Shown: positions 12,781-21,270 of the stretch, piece after piece | How positions within the stretch are numbered: the stretch's first letter is position 1 | How the letters are laid out: the number at the start of each line of letters is the position of its first letter | DNA from: an uncultured Alphaproteobacteria bacterium | GTDB taxonomy: Bacteria; Pseudomonadota; Alphaproteobacteria; HIMB59; GCA-002718135 | Length of the DNA stretch: 64,000 bases | Assembly (NCBI GenBank): GCA_902610845.1 | Contig: CACLXJ010000004.1 | Span: 1-64,000 of the forward strand | Reading direction: 5' to 3' | Made by a program: the position numbers and the translations under genes | The notes under the pieces: generated by a model | The model's database searches: none | What the model was told of the DNA's origin: nothing | Seen by the model: only the letters and a program-made list of their open reading frames with translations

Positions 12781-13737
12781 TTAGAGAAGATTCAACCAAT
12801 TAATTTCTTCTTGGCTTAGCTCAATATCAAGGCAAGGAAGGGTTGTGTCTAGCTCTTTAACAGATCTAGGACCAATTAATGCAAAAGAAGGAAAAGATTG
12901 GTTTATAGTCCAACTTGCTGCAATATTATGAGCAGAACAACCTTTTTTTTCAGCTAGTTCCATAGCTCTTTTTTTTCTTTCTCTATTATCTTCACTATCA
13001 TAGCAACTAATAGGACCGCTTGAGTTCTCCCCTGGTGCTCTATATGTTTCTGCCTTAGTAATTTTATCTTCAATCTCTTGCGTTATATTATCAGGTAAAA
13101 AGTACCCTCTTGCTTGACTAGACCAAGACATATGAGATTTTTGTGAAGAATTTAGGTATGCCAGTATCTCTTCAGTATTAGATGACAAGCAACCATTCCA
13201 AAGAGGCTTAATCATTTTAGCAAGTGCTAAATTATTATTTAAAATTGACATTTCTTGTTTATTATTTTTTTCTGACCATTCATTTGCTTCTTTAAATCTT
13301 TGTATTGTCCAGTTTGAACCACCAAATATTTTAATTCTGCCTTTTTCTTTTTCTTGATTCAAAACATCCATAAATTCATCAATTGGATAATCAGTATTAT
13401 CTCGGTGCATGATATAAATATCAACATAATCTGTATTCATTCGTTCAAGAGAGATAGTTAATTGTTTTGAAATCGCTTCAGGGTTACATTCAGGTGTATG
13501 TGCACCTTTGCCGAGTATTAAAACATCTTTTCTATTATTATTATTTTTTAACCATTCGCCAAAAACTTTTTCATGATTACCACCGCCATATATAAATGCA
13601 GTATCAAACATATTGCCACCAACTTCAATCCAATGATCCCATAACTTTGAAGCTTCATTAATATCATCTTGGTTATCACATCCCATAACAAGTTTAGAAA
13701 TGTCTTTATCTATTCCTTTTATTCTATCGTATTTCAT
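12781..13737 (-). CDS. Aldo/keto reductase family oxidoreductase
   Basis: An NADPH-dependent carbonyl reductase of 318 aa. The AKR catalytic tetrad is recognisable: Asp in MFDTAF, Tyr in FIYGGG, Lys in ILGKGAH and His in DIYIMHRDN. The C-terminus has the cofactor-binding SFALIGPRSVKELD. It is the last gene of the second CUT1 operon and overlaps the preceding MocA-type gene by 4 bp (ATGA). It probably reduces or oxidises a sugar or polyol made by the neighbouring dehydrogenase; the substrate is not known. Confidence 0.9.
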   Translation of the reverse strand: MKYDRIKGIDKDISKLVMGCDNQDDINEASKLWDHWIEVGGNMFDTAFIYGGGNHEKVFGEWLKNNNNRKDVLILGKGAHTPECNPEAISKQLTISLERMNTDYVDIYIMHRDNTDYPIDEFMDVLNQEKEKGRIKIFGGSNWTIQRFKEANEWSEKNNKQEMSILNNNLALAKMIKPLWNGCLSSNTEEILAYLNSSQKSHMSWSSQARGYFLPDNITQEIEDKITKAETYRAPGENSSGPISCYDSEDNRERKKRAMELAEKKGCSAHNIAASWTINQSFPSFALIGPRSVKELDTTLPCLDIELSQEEINWLNLL

Positions 13738-14777
13738 ATTTCATCCTGTGGTAATTTATAATTTACTTTTTCTCTCCATGTATCAAGAGCTTGAAGATTG
13801 CCTAATGTATCTTCCCAAGTCATTGCTGGGTGAGGTGGTTGTGTTTTTTCCTTTGCAATGCACTGGCTTGCAAGTTCTCCTTCAAAGAAAAATAAATGTT
13901 CTGGTCCCTTAACATCAATTACTTCGTCATTACCATTTTTACTAATAATGATTTTTGCATGATAAGGACCTCCTTGTCTTCCTGGCATCCATGGATCGGG
14001 TAATTCGATAGTACCTTCAGAGCCTGTAATAATAGCATTATTTTTCATGCTTTCTCTAATTGCAGTTGAGACTTTGGCTTTAATTCCATTTTTAAATTCT
14101 AAATTGGCATGAGCAACTTCATCAACTCCTGTTTCCCCTATTCTTGCTTCAGCATCTATAAAAGTAGGCTCTAAAAACTTTTCTCCAGTTGCAACACCTG
14201 CAATTAATCTAGAAAAGGAAATAGGATATAAACCAACATCCAATATACCACCGCCTGCAAGACTTTTATTAAACAGTCTGTGTTCAGGAATTGTTTTACC
14301 CATATCAAAACCAAAAGAAGCTTCAATAGATGTTATATCCCCTATTGTTTTATTTTTTATTACTTCTAAAAGTTTTGGAATTTGAGGATGACATCGATAC
14401 ATAAAGCCTTCCATGTAAAAAACTCCAGCTTCTTTTACTGCCTCTATTATTTTTTTACCTTCGTTTAAATTGACAGCGCCTGGTTTTTCACAAAGAACAT
14501 GCTTTCCTTTACCTGCAGCTTTGATTGTCCATTCAGCATGCAAAGTATGTGGTGTAGAAATATAAATAGCATCTATATGTTCTGAATTGATAATATCATC
14601 ATAATTATCAAATCTAAAATCAGGATGAATATCATATTTATCACCAAAGGTTTTTCGACGGTTTTCATTTTTACTTGCTATACTTACGAGTTGACCCGAG
14701 TAAGAATCTTTTAATCCATCTGCAAAATTATTAGCTATATTACCTGGTCCAATAATTCCCCATTTAATTTTTTCCAT
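13734..14777 (-). CDS. Gfo/Idh/MocA family oxidoreductase (dihydrodiol/glucose-fructose dehydrogenase-like)
   Basis: The N-terminal Rossmann motif WGIIGPGNIANNFADGL and the conserved CEKPGAVN are present. The substrate half contains YMEGFMYRCHPQIPKL, as in the dimeric dihydrodiol dehydrogenase and 1,5-anhydrofructose reductase-like branch. At 347 aa it is full length. It starts one base after the fused permease stop (14779) and overlaps the aldo/keto reductase by 4 bp, so it is part of the second CUT1 operon. The activity is inferred to be sugar oxidation or reduction. Confidence 0.89.
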   Translation of the reverse strand: MEKIKWGIIGPGNIANNFADGLKDSYSGQLVSIASKNENRRKTFGDKYDIHPDFRFDNYDDIINSEHIDAIYISTPHTLHAEWTIKAAGKGKHVLCEKPGAVNLNEGKKIIEAVKEAGVFYMEGFMYRCHPQIPKLLEVIKNKTIGDITSIEASFGFDMGKTIPEHRLFNKSLAGGGILDVGLYPISFSRLIAGVATGEKFLEPTFIDAEARIGETGVDEVAHANLEFKNGIKAKVSTAIRESMKNNAIITGSEGTIELPDPWMPGRQGGPYHAKIIISKNGNDEVIDVKGPEHLFFFEGELASQCIAKEKTQPPHPAMTWEDTLGNLQALDTWREKVNYKLPQDEI

Positions 14778-14778
14778 A

Positions 14779-16605
14779 CTACCCTTTTACAGCTCCAGCC
14801 GATAATCCTGCAATATAATATTTTTGTACAAAAGAAAAAATTACTATAATTGGAATTGTTGTTAAAGTTGCAAAAGCCATAGCTTGTCCATACTGTGGTT
14901 CCTGACCTACACTTAGTGCAAATACTTCCGTCATTCCTAGGGGAATGGTATAGTTAAGATCATCTCTTAAAATTATAAGTGGCCATAGGAAACTATTCCA
15001 AGAATTAACAAATGTAATTATTGCAAGAGTAGCAATACCTGGCCAAACAAGTGGAACAACTATTTGCCAAAATATTCTAAATTCACCAGCTCCATCCGAT
15101 CTTGCTGCTTGAATTAATTCATCAGGAACTGATGTTATGAATTGTCTCATCATAAAAATTCCTATAGCAGGTGCAACAAAAGGAATTATTAGCCCCGTTA
15201 GAGTATCATTCAATCCCATTCTTCCAACTAAGACGTAAAGCGGGATCATTATAATTGGGAAAGGTATCATTGCTGTTGCTACCATAAATATGAAGAGTTT
15301 GTTCTTTCCTTTAAAGTTATATTTAGCAAATGCATACCCAGCTAAAGTACATAAAAAAATCGTTAGAAGTGTTACAGCTATTGCAACAAAGAAGGAATTG
15401 AATATCCATAAACTTGCTGGAAACTCAGTAAACAATTTTGTTACATTTTCCCAATTAGGACTTTTAGAAAAAACTATTGGTGGCCATGCCATTATTTCTG
15501 CTGTTGATTTAATTGATGAGGTAAGCATAAAAAAGTAAGGAATTAGTGTTATCAAACCTATAATTGTTATTATTAAATTTAATGAATATTTTCCAATTGT
15601 TGGCGATAAGGATTTTTTGCTAGAACTAGAAGACTCAATTGGAAAAATATTAGCAATAAAATCTATAATAGGAGATAAAATTCTCTCAATAAAACTTTTT
15701 TTAGCATCCTGATCTAAATTTGACGCAAATGATCTAAATTGAAATAATGATATAGCTAAAATACAGATGAACATAAATACACCAATAGAAGATCCAAAAC
15801 CTAATTTGAGCTGATTAAAGCCTCTTTCCATCATGTAAACAACCATTGATTTAGCATGGGTTGGAACATCATTTCCACTATACATAACAAATACATCTTC
15901 AAATATTTGAAATGAACCAATAGAAACAATTATACAAACAAATAATGTTACAGGTGCTAGCTGAGGAAGAGTTACATACCAGAATTGATGCCATGCTGTT
16001 GCTCCATCTATTTTTGCAGCTTCATATAATGTTCTATCTATAAATTGTAGTCCAGCTAAAAAATAAATACAGGTTAAGCCTGTCCATCTCCATATAATTA
16101 ACATCATAACAGACCACTTAGAAGTTGAAGATGATTCAACCCAATTGATTGGCTCAATTCCAATAAGGCCAATCATATAATTTAAGAGCCCAAATTCACT
16201 GTTTAGTATCATCTTAAATGTTAAGGCCGCTGCTACGACTGATGTAACTATAGGTGAGAAAAATACTAGTCGCCAAAAAGGTTTTAGTTTTAAACTATGA
16301 CTATTAAGAGCAAGAGCTAATAAAAGTGCAAGAGGAATGGTTATAAATACACTTCCAGCAGAATAAAATACTGTGTTTAGGAAAGTTTCCCAAAAGTTTT
16401 GGTCTTTAAAAAATAAATATTCAAAATTTCCCCACCCCCGAGGTTTAGGAGCTTTAACACCTTTCCATTTATAAAAAGCTAAAATAAAAGAAGCTATGGT
16501 AGGTAAAAGAAAAAAAATTGTAAAAATAATATAAAATGGCGATATAAAAAAATAAGGCGCAACCTTTTCAGGTCTTAATCTTCGACTATTACTCACAACT
16601 GACAT
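14779..16605 (-). CDS. CUT1 sugar ABC transporter permease, MalF-MalG fusion
   Basis: Both membrane subunits of a sugar importer in one 608-aa chain. The N-terminal half (about 1-292) is MalF-like with EAA motif LYEAAKIDGATAWHQFW near residue 194. The C-terminal half (about 340-608) is MalG-like with EAA motif IQAARSDGAGEFRIFW near residue 498 and the terminal YYIAGLSAGAVKG. A linker of roughly 50 residues (292-340) contains a five-Ser run. The reading frame is uninterrupted, so this is a true fusion rather than two adjacent genes. No ATPase gene is present in its operon; the MalK-like protein at 8551-9624 is the nearest candidate. Confidence 0.93.
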   Translation of the reverse strand: MSVVSNSRRLRPEKVAPYFFISPFYIIFTIFFLLPTIASFILAFYKWKGVKAPKPRGWGNFEYLFFKDQNFWETFLNTVFYSAGSVFITIPLALLLALALNSHSLKLKPFWRLVFFSPIVTSVVAAALTFKMILNSEFGLLNYMIGLIGIEPINWVESSSTSKWSVMMLIIWRWTGLTCIYFLAGLQFIDRTLYEAAKIDGATAWHQFWYVTLPQLAPVTLFVCIIVSIGSFQIFEDVFVMYSGNDVPTHAKSMVVYMMERGFNQLKLGFGSSIGVFMFICILAISLFQFRSFASNLDQDAKKSFIERILSPIIDFIANIFPIESSSSSKKSLSPTIGKYSLNLIITIIGLITLIPYFFMLTSSIKSTAEIMAWPPIVFSKSPNWENVTKLFTEFPASLWIFNSFFVAIAVTLLTIFLCTLAGYAFAKYNFKGKNKLFIFMVATAMIPFPIIMIPLYVLVGRMGLNDTLTGLIIPFVAPAIGIFMMRQFITSVPDELIQAARSDGAGEFRIFWQIVVPLVWPGIATLAIITFVNSWNSFLWPLIILRDDLNYTIPLGMTEVFALSVGQEPQYGQAMAFATLTTIPIIVIFSFVQKYYIAGLSAGAVKG

Positions 16606-16628
16606 ATTACTATTTTTATTCTATTTTT

Positions 16629-16655
16629 AAAAAAGCAGGGTAAAAACCCTGCTTT
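16629..16655 (-). terminator. Stem-loop plus U tract between second binding-protein gene and fused permease
   Basis: A 10-bp stem (AAAGCAGGGT with ACCCTGCTTT, 16632-16655) around a 4-base loop is followed on the minus strand by a run of T to 16629. This is a good intrinsic terminator shape, yet it lies inside the operon, 13 bp after the binding-protein gene. It probably lets only part of the transcription pass to the permease. Confidence 0.78.
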
Positions 16656-16668
16656 AAAAAATTATCGT

Positions 16669-17922
16669 CTATAAAAAGTCAAGTTCATCCTGAACTTGTG
16701 AAATAAACCTTTCATGAGCTTCTTCAGCAGTTATTTCACCATTTGCAAGTAACGTAGTTAAGTCACGAGAAACAGAGTCAATAATTGCTCTTCCAACATG
16801 TTGATAGTCATCAGCACTTGAACCAGCTACTGAAATGAATGGTTCAGCAAATTTTTGACCTCCATAAAAATCAAACTTTTTGTCAGCAATTCTAGAATCC
16901 TCTAGAGCTGATAATAAAGTAGGCATACCTCCAAAGAAATCATACTTTGCAATTTGACCTTCATAAGAAAAATATGCAAGTTCAAGAAGTTTTTTTGCTA
17001 CATCAACTGCTTCTGAAGATTTATGAATGGCAAAACCAGTTCCACCCCAGTGAAAAGTTTTATAACCCTCATCTCCCCAAGTAGGAAGTGGAGCAACTCT
17101 CCATTCACCCGCTTGTGTATCTCTCACAGTAGGTTGTAAGCAGCAATTATTGTACCAATCAGGTGCCATTGTTCCAACTGTTTGTTTAGAATTATATAAA
17201 ACACCAGGAGTTTGACCCCAATAATCAGTTGTATAATTTATTACACCACTCGCAAAAGCTTCTTCTTGGTATTTTAAAATGTCCATGAAAAGATCTTCAT
17301 TCATTTCGAATTCGCCATCTTCATTAAAGAATTTACCACCAGCTTGTTGGTACATACCAATAAATCTTAATTCAGAAAGCATCATTGAAATACCATCTTT
17401 AGCTAAGATCTTTCCTGTTTCCATAAACTCATCCCAAGTTTTAGGAACTGATTTACCATAACTTTCAAGAATACTTGGGTTATAGTAATAAACCATATAA
17501 CAACCTTCACTCTCGATACCGTAGATTTCACCATTGGTATGAGTCCAAGCAGCTACCTTACCAGGATTCCATTGAGACATATCTCCGTACATATCAGTTA
17601 ATGGTACAAAATTATCTGAAATGATATCATCAACCATAAACAATCCGAAACCACTTATTTCTATTCCAAGTAGATCTGTATGTTCAGAACCTGAAGCTAT
17701 AGCTGTTAAACTATTTGTCGCCATGTCAGGAGTAACTTGAAAGTCAAAAGTTATGTTATCATCTGGAAATGCCGCCTGCACTTCTTCTAAGTAAGTATTA
17801 AAATAATCAACGTAGAGTTGGTTATGAGTCCACATTGATAAAGTTACATCTCTAGCATTAGAAGCCGATGAAAAACCAACTAAAACTGCGAGAGATAAAA
17901 TTAAGGATTTAATTAATTTCAT
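16669..17922 (-). CDS. CUT1 sugar ABC transporter substrate-binding protein (second system)
   Basis: A periplasmic binding protein of 417 aa with a clear signal peptide (MKLIKSLILSLAVLVGFSSA, cleavage near SNA-RDV). Family-1 features are the LSMWTHNQLYVDYFNTYLEE opening, YYYNPSILESYGKSVPKTWD and GTMAPDWYNN. It is not closely similar to the first binding protein, so the two systems probably differ in ligand. It heads the operon binding protein, fused permease, MocA-type enzyme, aldo/keto reductase. Confidence 0.92.
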   Translation of the reverse strand: MKLIKSLILSLAVLVGFSSASNARDVTLSMWTHNQLYVDYFNTYLEEVQAAFPDDNITFDFQVTPDMATNSLTAIASGSEHTDLLGIEISGFGLFMVDDIISDNFVPLTDMYGDMSQWNPGKVAAWTHTNGEIYGIESEGCYMVYYYNPSILESYGKSVPKTWDEFMETGKILAKDGISMMLSELRFIGMYQQAGGKFFNEDGEFEMNEDLFMDILKYQEEAFASGVINYTTDYWGQTPGVLYNSKQTVGTMAPDWYNNCCLQPTVRDTQAGEWRVAPLPTWGDEGYKTFHWGGTGFAIHKSSEAVDVAKKLLELAYFSYEGQIAKYDFFGGMPTLLSALEDSRIADKKFDFYGGQKFAEPFISVAGSSADDYQHVGRAIIDSVSRDLTTLLANGEITAEEAHERFISQVQDELDFL

Positions 17923-17927
17923 CTTTT

Positions 17928-17933
17928 CCTCCC
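17928..17933 (-). promoter_or_regulatory. Strong ribosome binding site of the second CUT1 binding-protein gene
   Basis: GGGAGG on the minus strand, five bases before the ATG at 17922. It matches the site on the first binding-protein gene almost exactly, including the preceding AAA, and supports the start chosen. Confidence 0.75.
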
Positions 17934-18013
17934 TTTAATATGTCTTATAGAAGTTATATTGGTAAAAAAATCAAGATAAAAAAGCTTATTTAACTATTAA
18001 ATTTAGTTGATTT

Positions 18014-18841
18014 TTAATTATTTGGTGAAAGAACTTTTTCGTGAGGCATTACTATTTTTTTTTGAAATTCAGTAAGATTTGATAGTAATTTTTTTGAAGG
18101 TCTATACGGGTGTCTGAAAAAACCCCAAGAAGGTCCATATCTGTAAACAACAATTCTTCTTTCTCCCTTATTTGTTCTTTTTGCAGACCCATGACAGAGT
18201 GAATCAACAAATAATAGTCCATCACCAGCTTTTAAATAAATTTCCTTTGAAGCAGTCATATTATCAGCAGATGTAACTTTGCCTTTTTTCATAGAATGTT
18301 TTTCAAATTCGGGATGACGTATATTTGATTTATGAGATGAAGGTATAATTACAGTACCGCCATCACCAGGACCAATATCTTTTAACGCTAATAAGATATT
18401 TACTTGACCACAATGAAACTTTCCTTCTTGAAATCTATAATGATTTCTTTGAAGAGCTTCGTGATGGCCAGAGTGAATGCCAATAGCTTCCCCCGGTCCT
18501 CTTATGTTAGCAAAATTTTCATCAATAAATAAAGGACCGTGATGTTGATCAAAAGTATCTTTGCCTCCAACAAAATGAAGCATATGATTAATCCAAGATG
18601 GATGATCAATTAATTTTTCGAATGGCTTACCTGCTTCGTAAATTTGCTGAAGATTAAGACCCTCTTTTCCACCATAGTTGTGACCATGAACATGTCCTGC
18701 CCATTCATCATTTTTTACATTTTTTAATTTATCTAAAATATTATTAAGATTTTTTAACTCTTTTTTATTTAAAGCATTTTCAATTACTAAGTATCCATTT
18801 AGATCAAATAAATATTCATCAAGCTTAGAAATTTTTTTCAC
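18014..18841 (-). CDS. Phytanoyl-CoA dioxygenase (PhyH) family protein with HxG in place of HxD
   Basis: Belongs to the Fe(II)/2-oxoglutarate PhyH superfamily (275 aa, no signal peptide). The distal metal His217 (SLCHGS) and the 2OG-binding Arg (ERR, 228-229) are present. The proximal facial-triad motif reads His123-Ser-Gly125, where ordinary hydroxylases have HxD. The conserved core GDGGTVIIPSSHKSN follows at 159. It is a close paralogue of the gene at 21271-22104, which has the same HSG. The change may mean a two-His site as in non-haem halogenases, or a shifted carboxylate (a Glu follows three residues after the Gly). Substrate unknown. Confidence 0.85.
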   Translation of the reverse strand: MKKISKLDEYLFDLNGYLVIENALNKKELKNLNNILDKLKNVKNDEWAGHVHGHNYGGKEGLNLQQIYEAGKPFEKLIDHPSWINHMLHFVGGKDTFDQHHGPLFIDENFANIRGPGEAIGIHSGHHEALQRNHYRFQEGKFHCGQVNILLALKDIGPGDGGTVIIPSSHKSNIRHPEFEKHSMKKGKVTSADNMTASKEIYLKAGDGLLFVDSLCHGSAKRTNKGERRIVVYRYGPSWGFFRHPYRPSKKLLSNLTEFQKKIVMPHEKVLSPNN

Positions 18842-18886
18842 AATTATATTTTGAAGTAAAAATTAATTCTTTTCAAGAATAAAAGT

Positions 18887-19951
18887 CTAATTTATGACTG
18901 CTTTAAACTCTCCAGTTTTATATCTTGTAGCCATTTCTCCTAAAGTTATGGAATTAATAGCGGAGGCATTCCCTGCTGTTCCAAATTCTTGTAATCTACT
19001 TTTTACAACTTCTTTCATAGCATCTTTTGAAAGTAATAAATATTTTCGTGGATCAAACTGAGAAGGATTCTCATGAAAATATTTTCTTACTGCAGCTGTG
19101 GCTGCTAATCGTAAATCTGTATCAACATTAACTTTTCTAACACCATGCTTAATACCTTCTTGAATCTCTGAAACAGGTACACCATATGTTTCTTTTATTT
19201 TTCCACCGTATTCATTAATAGTTTTTATTAAGTCTTGTGGTACAGAAGATGATCCATGCATAACTAAGTGGGTATTTGGAAGTCTTGAATGTATTTCTTT
19301 AATTCTATCGATTGCTAAAATATCACCTGTAGGTGGTCTAGAAAATTTATATGCACCATGACTTGTTCCTATAGCAATTGCTAGAGCATCAACATTTGTT
19401 GCTTTAACAAAGTCTGAAGCTTCATTTGGATCCGTTAACAATTGATCATGATCAAGCTTACCTTCTGCTCCAACACCATCTTCTTTTTCACCAGTCCCAG
19501 TTTCTAAAGAGCCTAAACATCCAATTTCACCTTCTACAGAAACTCCCAATGCGTGTGCCATATCAGTAGTTTCTTTAGTAACTCTAACATTATAATCAAA
19601 ATCTGAAGGTGTTTTTTGATCATCCAATAAAGAACCATCCATCATCACAGAAGTAAAACCAAGATCGATACAATTTTTACAATCTGATGGAGAACCACCA
19701 TGATCTTGATGTAAAACAGTTGGAATGTCTGAAAACTCGTCCATTGCTGCTTCAACTAATTTTTTAACAAAAATTGGTCCAGCATATTTTCTGGCAGCAC
19801 CAGACGCTTGCAGAATAACAGGACTATTTAATTCTTTAGCCCCTTCCATTATTGCTCTGATTGCTTCTAAGTTATTAACGTTAAATGCAGGTACACCATA
19901 ATTATTTTCAGCTGCATGATCTAATAGTTGTCGAAGTGAGATTAATGACAT
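18887..19951 (-). CDS. fba: Class II fructose-bisphosphate aldolase (Calvin-cycle subtype)
   Basis: A zinc-dependent aldolase interconverting fructose-1,6-bisphosphate with DHAP and glyceraldehyde-3-phosphate. From the chosen Met the protein is 354 aa, beginning [20 protein letters not shown] as in CbbA-type enzymes. HQDHG holds the catalytic Asp and zinc His; [16 protein letters not shown] and VMHGSSSVP follow. The frame has an earlier ATG at 19972 giving seven extra residues; homologues start at the later one. It links the surrounding sugar-uptake genes to glycolysis or gluconeogenesis. Confidence 0.94.
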   Translation of the reverse strand: MSLISLRQLLDHAAENNYGVPAFNVNNLEAIRAIMEGAKELNSPVILQASGAARKYAGPIFVKKLVEAAMDEFSDIPTVLHQDHGGSPSDCKNCIDLGFTSVMMDGSLLDDQKTPSDFDYNVRVTKETTDMAHALGVSVEGEIGCLGSLETGTGEKEDGVGAEGKLDHDQLLTDPNEASDFVKATNVDALAIAIGTSHGAYKFSRPPTGDILAIDRIKEIHSRLPNTHLVMHGSSSVPQDLIKTINEYGGKIKETYGVPVSEIQEGIKHGVRKVNVDTDLRLAATAAVRKYFHENPSQFDPRKYLLLSKDAMKEVVKSRLQEFGTAGNASAINSITLGEMATRYKTGEFKAVIN

Positions 19952-19996
19952 ATGGGATATCTTCTTAAACATTAAAAAAATTAATTCAACAATACA

Positions 19997-21130
19997 GTGA
20001 GAGAAATTTTTAAATATTCAAATTTAATTTTTTTATATGCTTTATCTCATAGTTATCTTGCAACTTGTTTTGCAATAGATCTTAAAATTCAAGGATACGA
20101 GGAACGCTATATTGGATTATCATTATCTTTGTGGGGAGTTGGTGTAATTTTTGGAGCAATATTACATAATTTAGTTAGAAAAAAATTAAATTTATTTTCT
20201 ACAATTTTATATGGTTCAATAATTCAATTAAGTTTTTCTATAATTTTTTTAATTGATCAAAATACTTTTCTAGTAGCTATTATGCAATTTGTCATGGGAA
20301 TAACAAGTGCAATTAATTCTTTAACTTTAGAAACATACATAAGTTCAAAATTTAGAAAATCATCTGGATTTTATATTTCATTGTTTTGGTCATCAGCAGG
20401 TTTAGGCGCAATTACTGGTAGTCTTATTATTGCTATTAATGGAATAAATAATTTTACATATTATATTGCCGTTATATTTTTCTTTTTACACTTTATTCCA
20501 ATCTTTTTATTTAGATTTTCTATAAAACAAATTAGTATTGAAAATGTCAGCATAAAATTATCCAAAGATGTTCTAAATAAAATTAAATATTTGCTTATGT
20601 GTGTTGTTTTATTTGGTGCATGTGATGCAGGTTTTAGCTCATTATTTCCATCATATTTATTAGAAGAATCATATAGTGATAAACAAGTTGGAAGAATAAA
20701 TTTTTTAGCTGGATTAATTGCTTTAGTTTTTTATCCCTTTATGGGTAAGTTAATAGATAATTATAATAAGACTGTTATTTTTAATACTTTTTGTTCTATG
20801 AATTTTATTAATTTATTTATTCTTTATTTTATCAGTGATTTTTATGTCTATATAATTTGTGTAGCATTTTATTATTACACCATTGGAACAGTTTTCTTAA
20901 TTACATTTAATATTGTAGGTAAAAAACTTGAAGGAGGAGTAATAGTTTTTGGAATAGCTGGTCACTATATTAGTGAAAATATTGGAAGTTTTCTTGGTCC
21001 AAATTTAATTGGTAATATCATTAATATAAATATTAATTATTTTTTTTTAATATTTGTTTTCTTATATTTCTTAATTGTTTTACTGTTCAATTTTAATCAA
21101 ATTAAAAATGGTGGGCTCTCAGGGACTTGA
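19997..21130 (+). CDS. Major facilitator superfamily transporter
   Basis: An integral membrane carrier of 377 aa with about 11-12 hydrophobic helices, of the small YcaD/CynX-like MFS kind: [20 protein letters not shown] near residue 41, then [13 protein letters not shown], and [14 protein letters not shown] in the second half. It starts with GTG at 19997, 45 bp from the divergent aldolase start. The last seven codons run antisense into the 3' end of a tRNA gene. The substrate cannot be deduced; its position suggests a sugar or a product exporter. Confidence 0.83.
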   Translation: MREIFKYSNLIFLYALSHSYLATCFAIDLKIQGYEERYIGLSLSLWGVGVIFGAILHNLVRKKLNLFSTILYGSIIQLSFSIIFLIDQNTFLVAIMQFVMGITSAINSLTLETYISSKFRKSSGFYISLFWSSAGLGAITGSLIIAINGINNFTYYIAVIFFFLHFIPIFLFRFSIKQISIENVSIKLSKDVLNKIKYLLMCVVLFGACDAGFSSLFPSYLLEESYSDKQVGRINFLAGLIALVFYPFMGKLIDNYNKTVIFNTFCSMNFINLFILYFISDFYVYIICVAFYYYTIGTVFLITFNIVGKKLEGGVIVFGIAGHYISENIGSFLGPNLIGNIINININYFFLIFVFLYFLIVLLFNFNQIKNGGLSGT

Positions 21131-21185
21131 ACCCCGGACCACCCCGTTATGAGCGGGGCGCTCTAACCAACTGAGCTAAGAGCCC
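21109..21185 (-). tRNA. tRNA with CAT anticodon, probably tRNA-Ile2 (lysidine-modified) or elongator tRNA-Met
   Basis: A complete cloverleaf on the minus strand: acceptor GGGCTCT/AGAGCCC, D arm GCTC..GAGC, anticodon stem CCCCG/CGGGG with loop CTCATAA, T arm CGGGG-TTCAAGT-CCCTG, discriminator A and encoded CCA (77 nt). The anticodon is CAT. The acceptor has C4:G69, which in known tRNAs favours the TilS-modified isoleucine species over elongator methionine, but this cannot be settled by eye. The 3' end lies antisense to the last codons of the MFS gene (22-bp overlap). Confidence 0.93.
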
Positions 21186-21270
21186 TTTTTATGCCCTATA
21201 CATGTAAATTTGATGATTATTAAGCTTTAATTTTATATTGTTATATAGAATTTAATAATATTTAACTTTT

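Noticed and set aside
18887-19972. The Calvin-type aldolase as evidence for carbon fixation.
   Set aside because: This aldolase subtype is common in heterotrophic alphaproteobacteria and no rubisco or phosphoribulokinase gene is seen.
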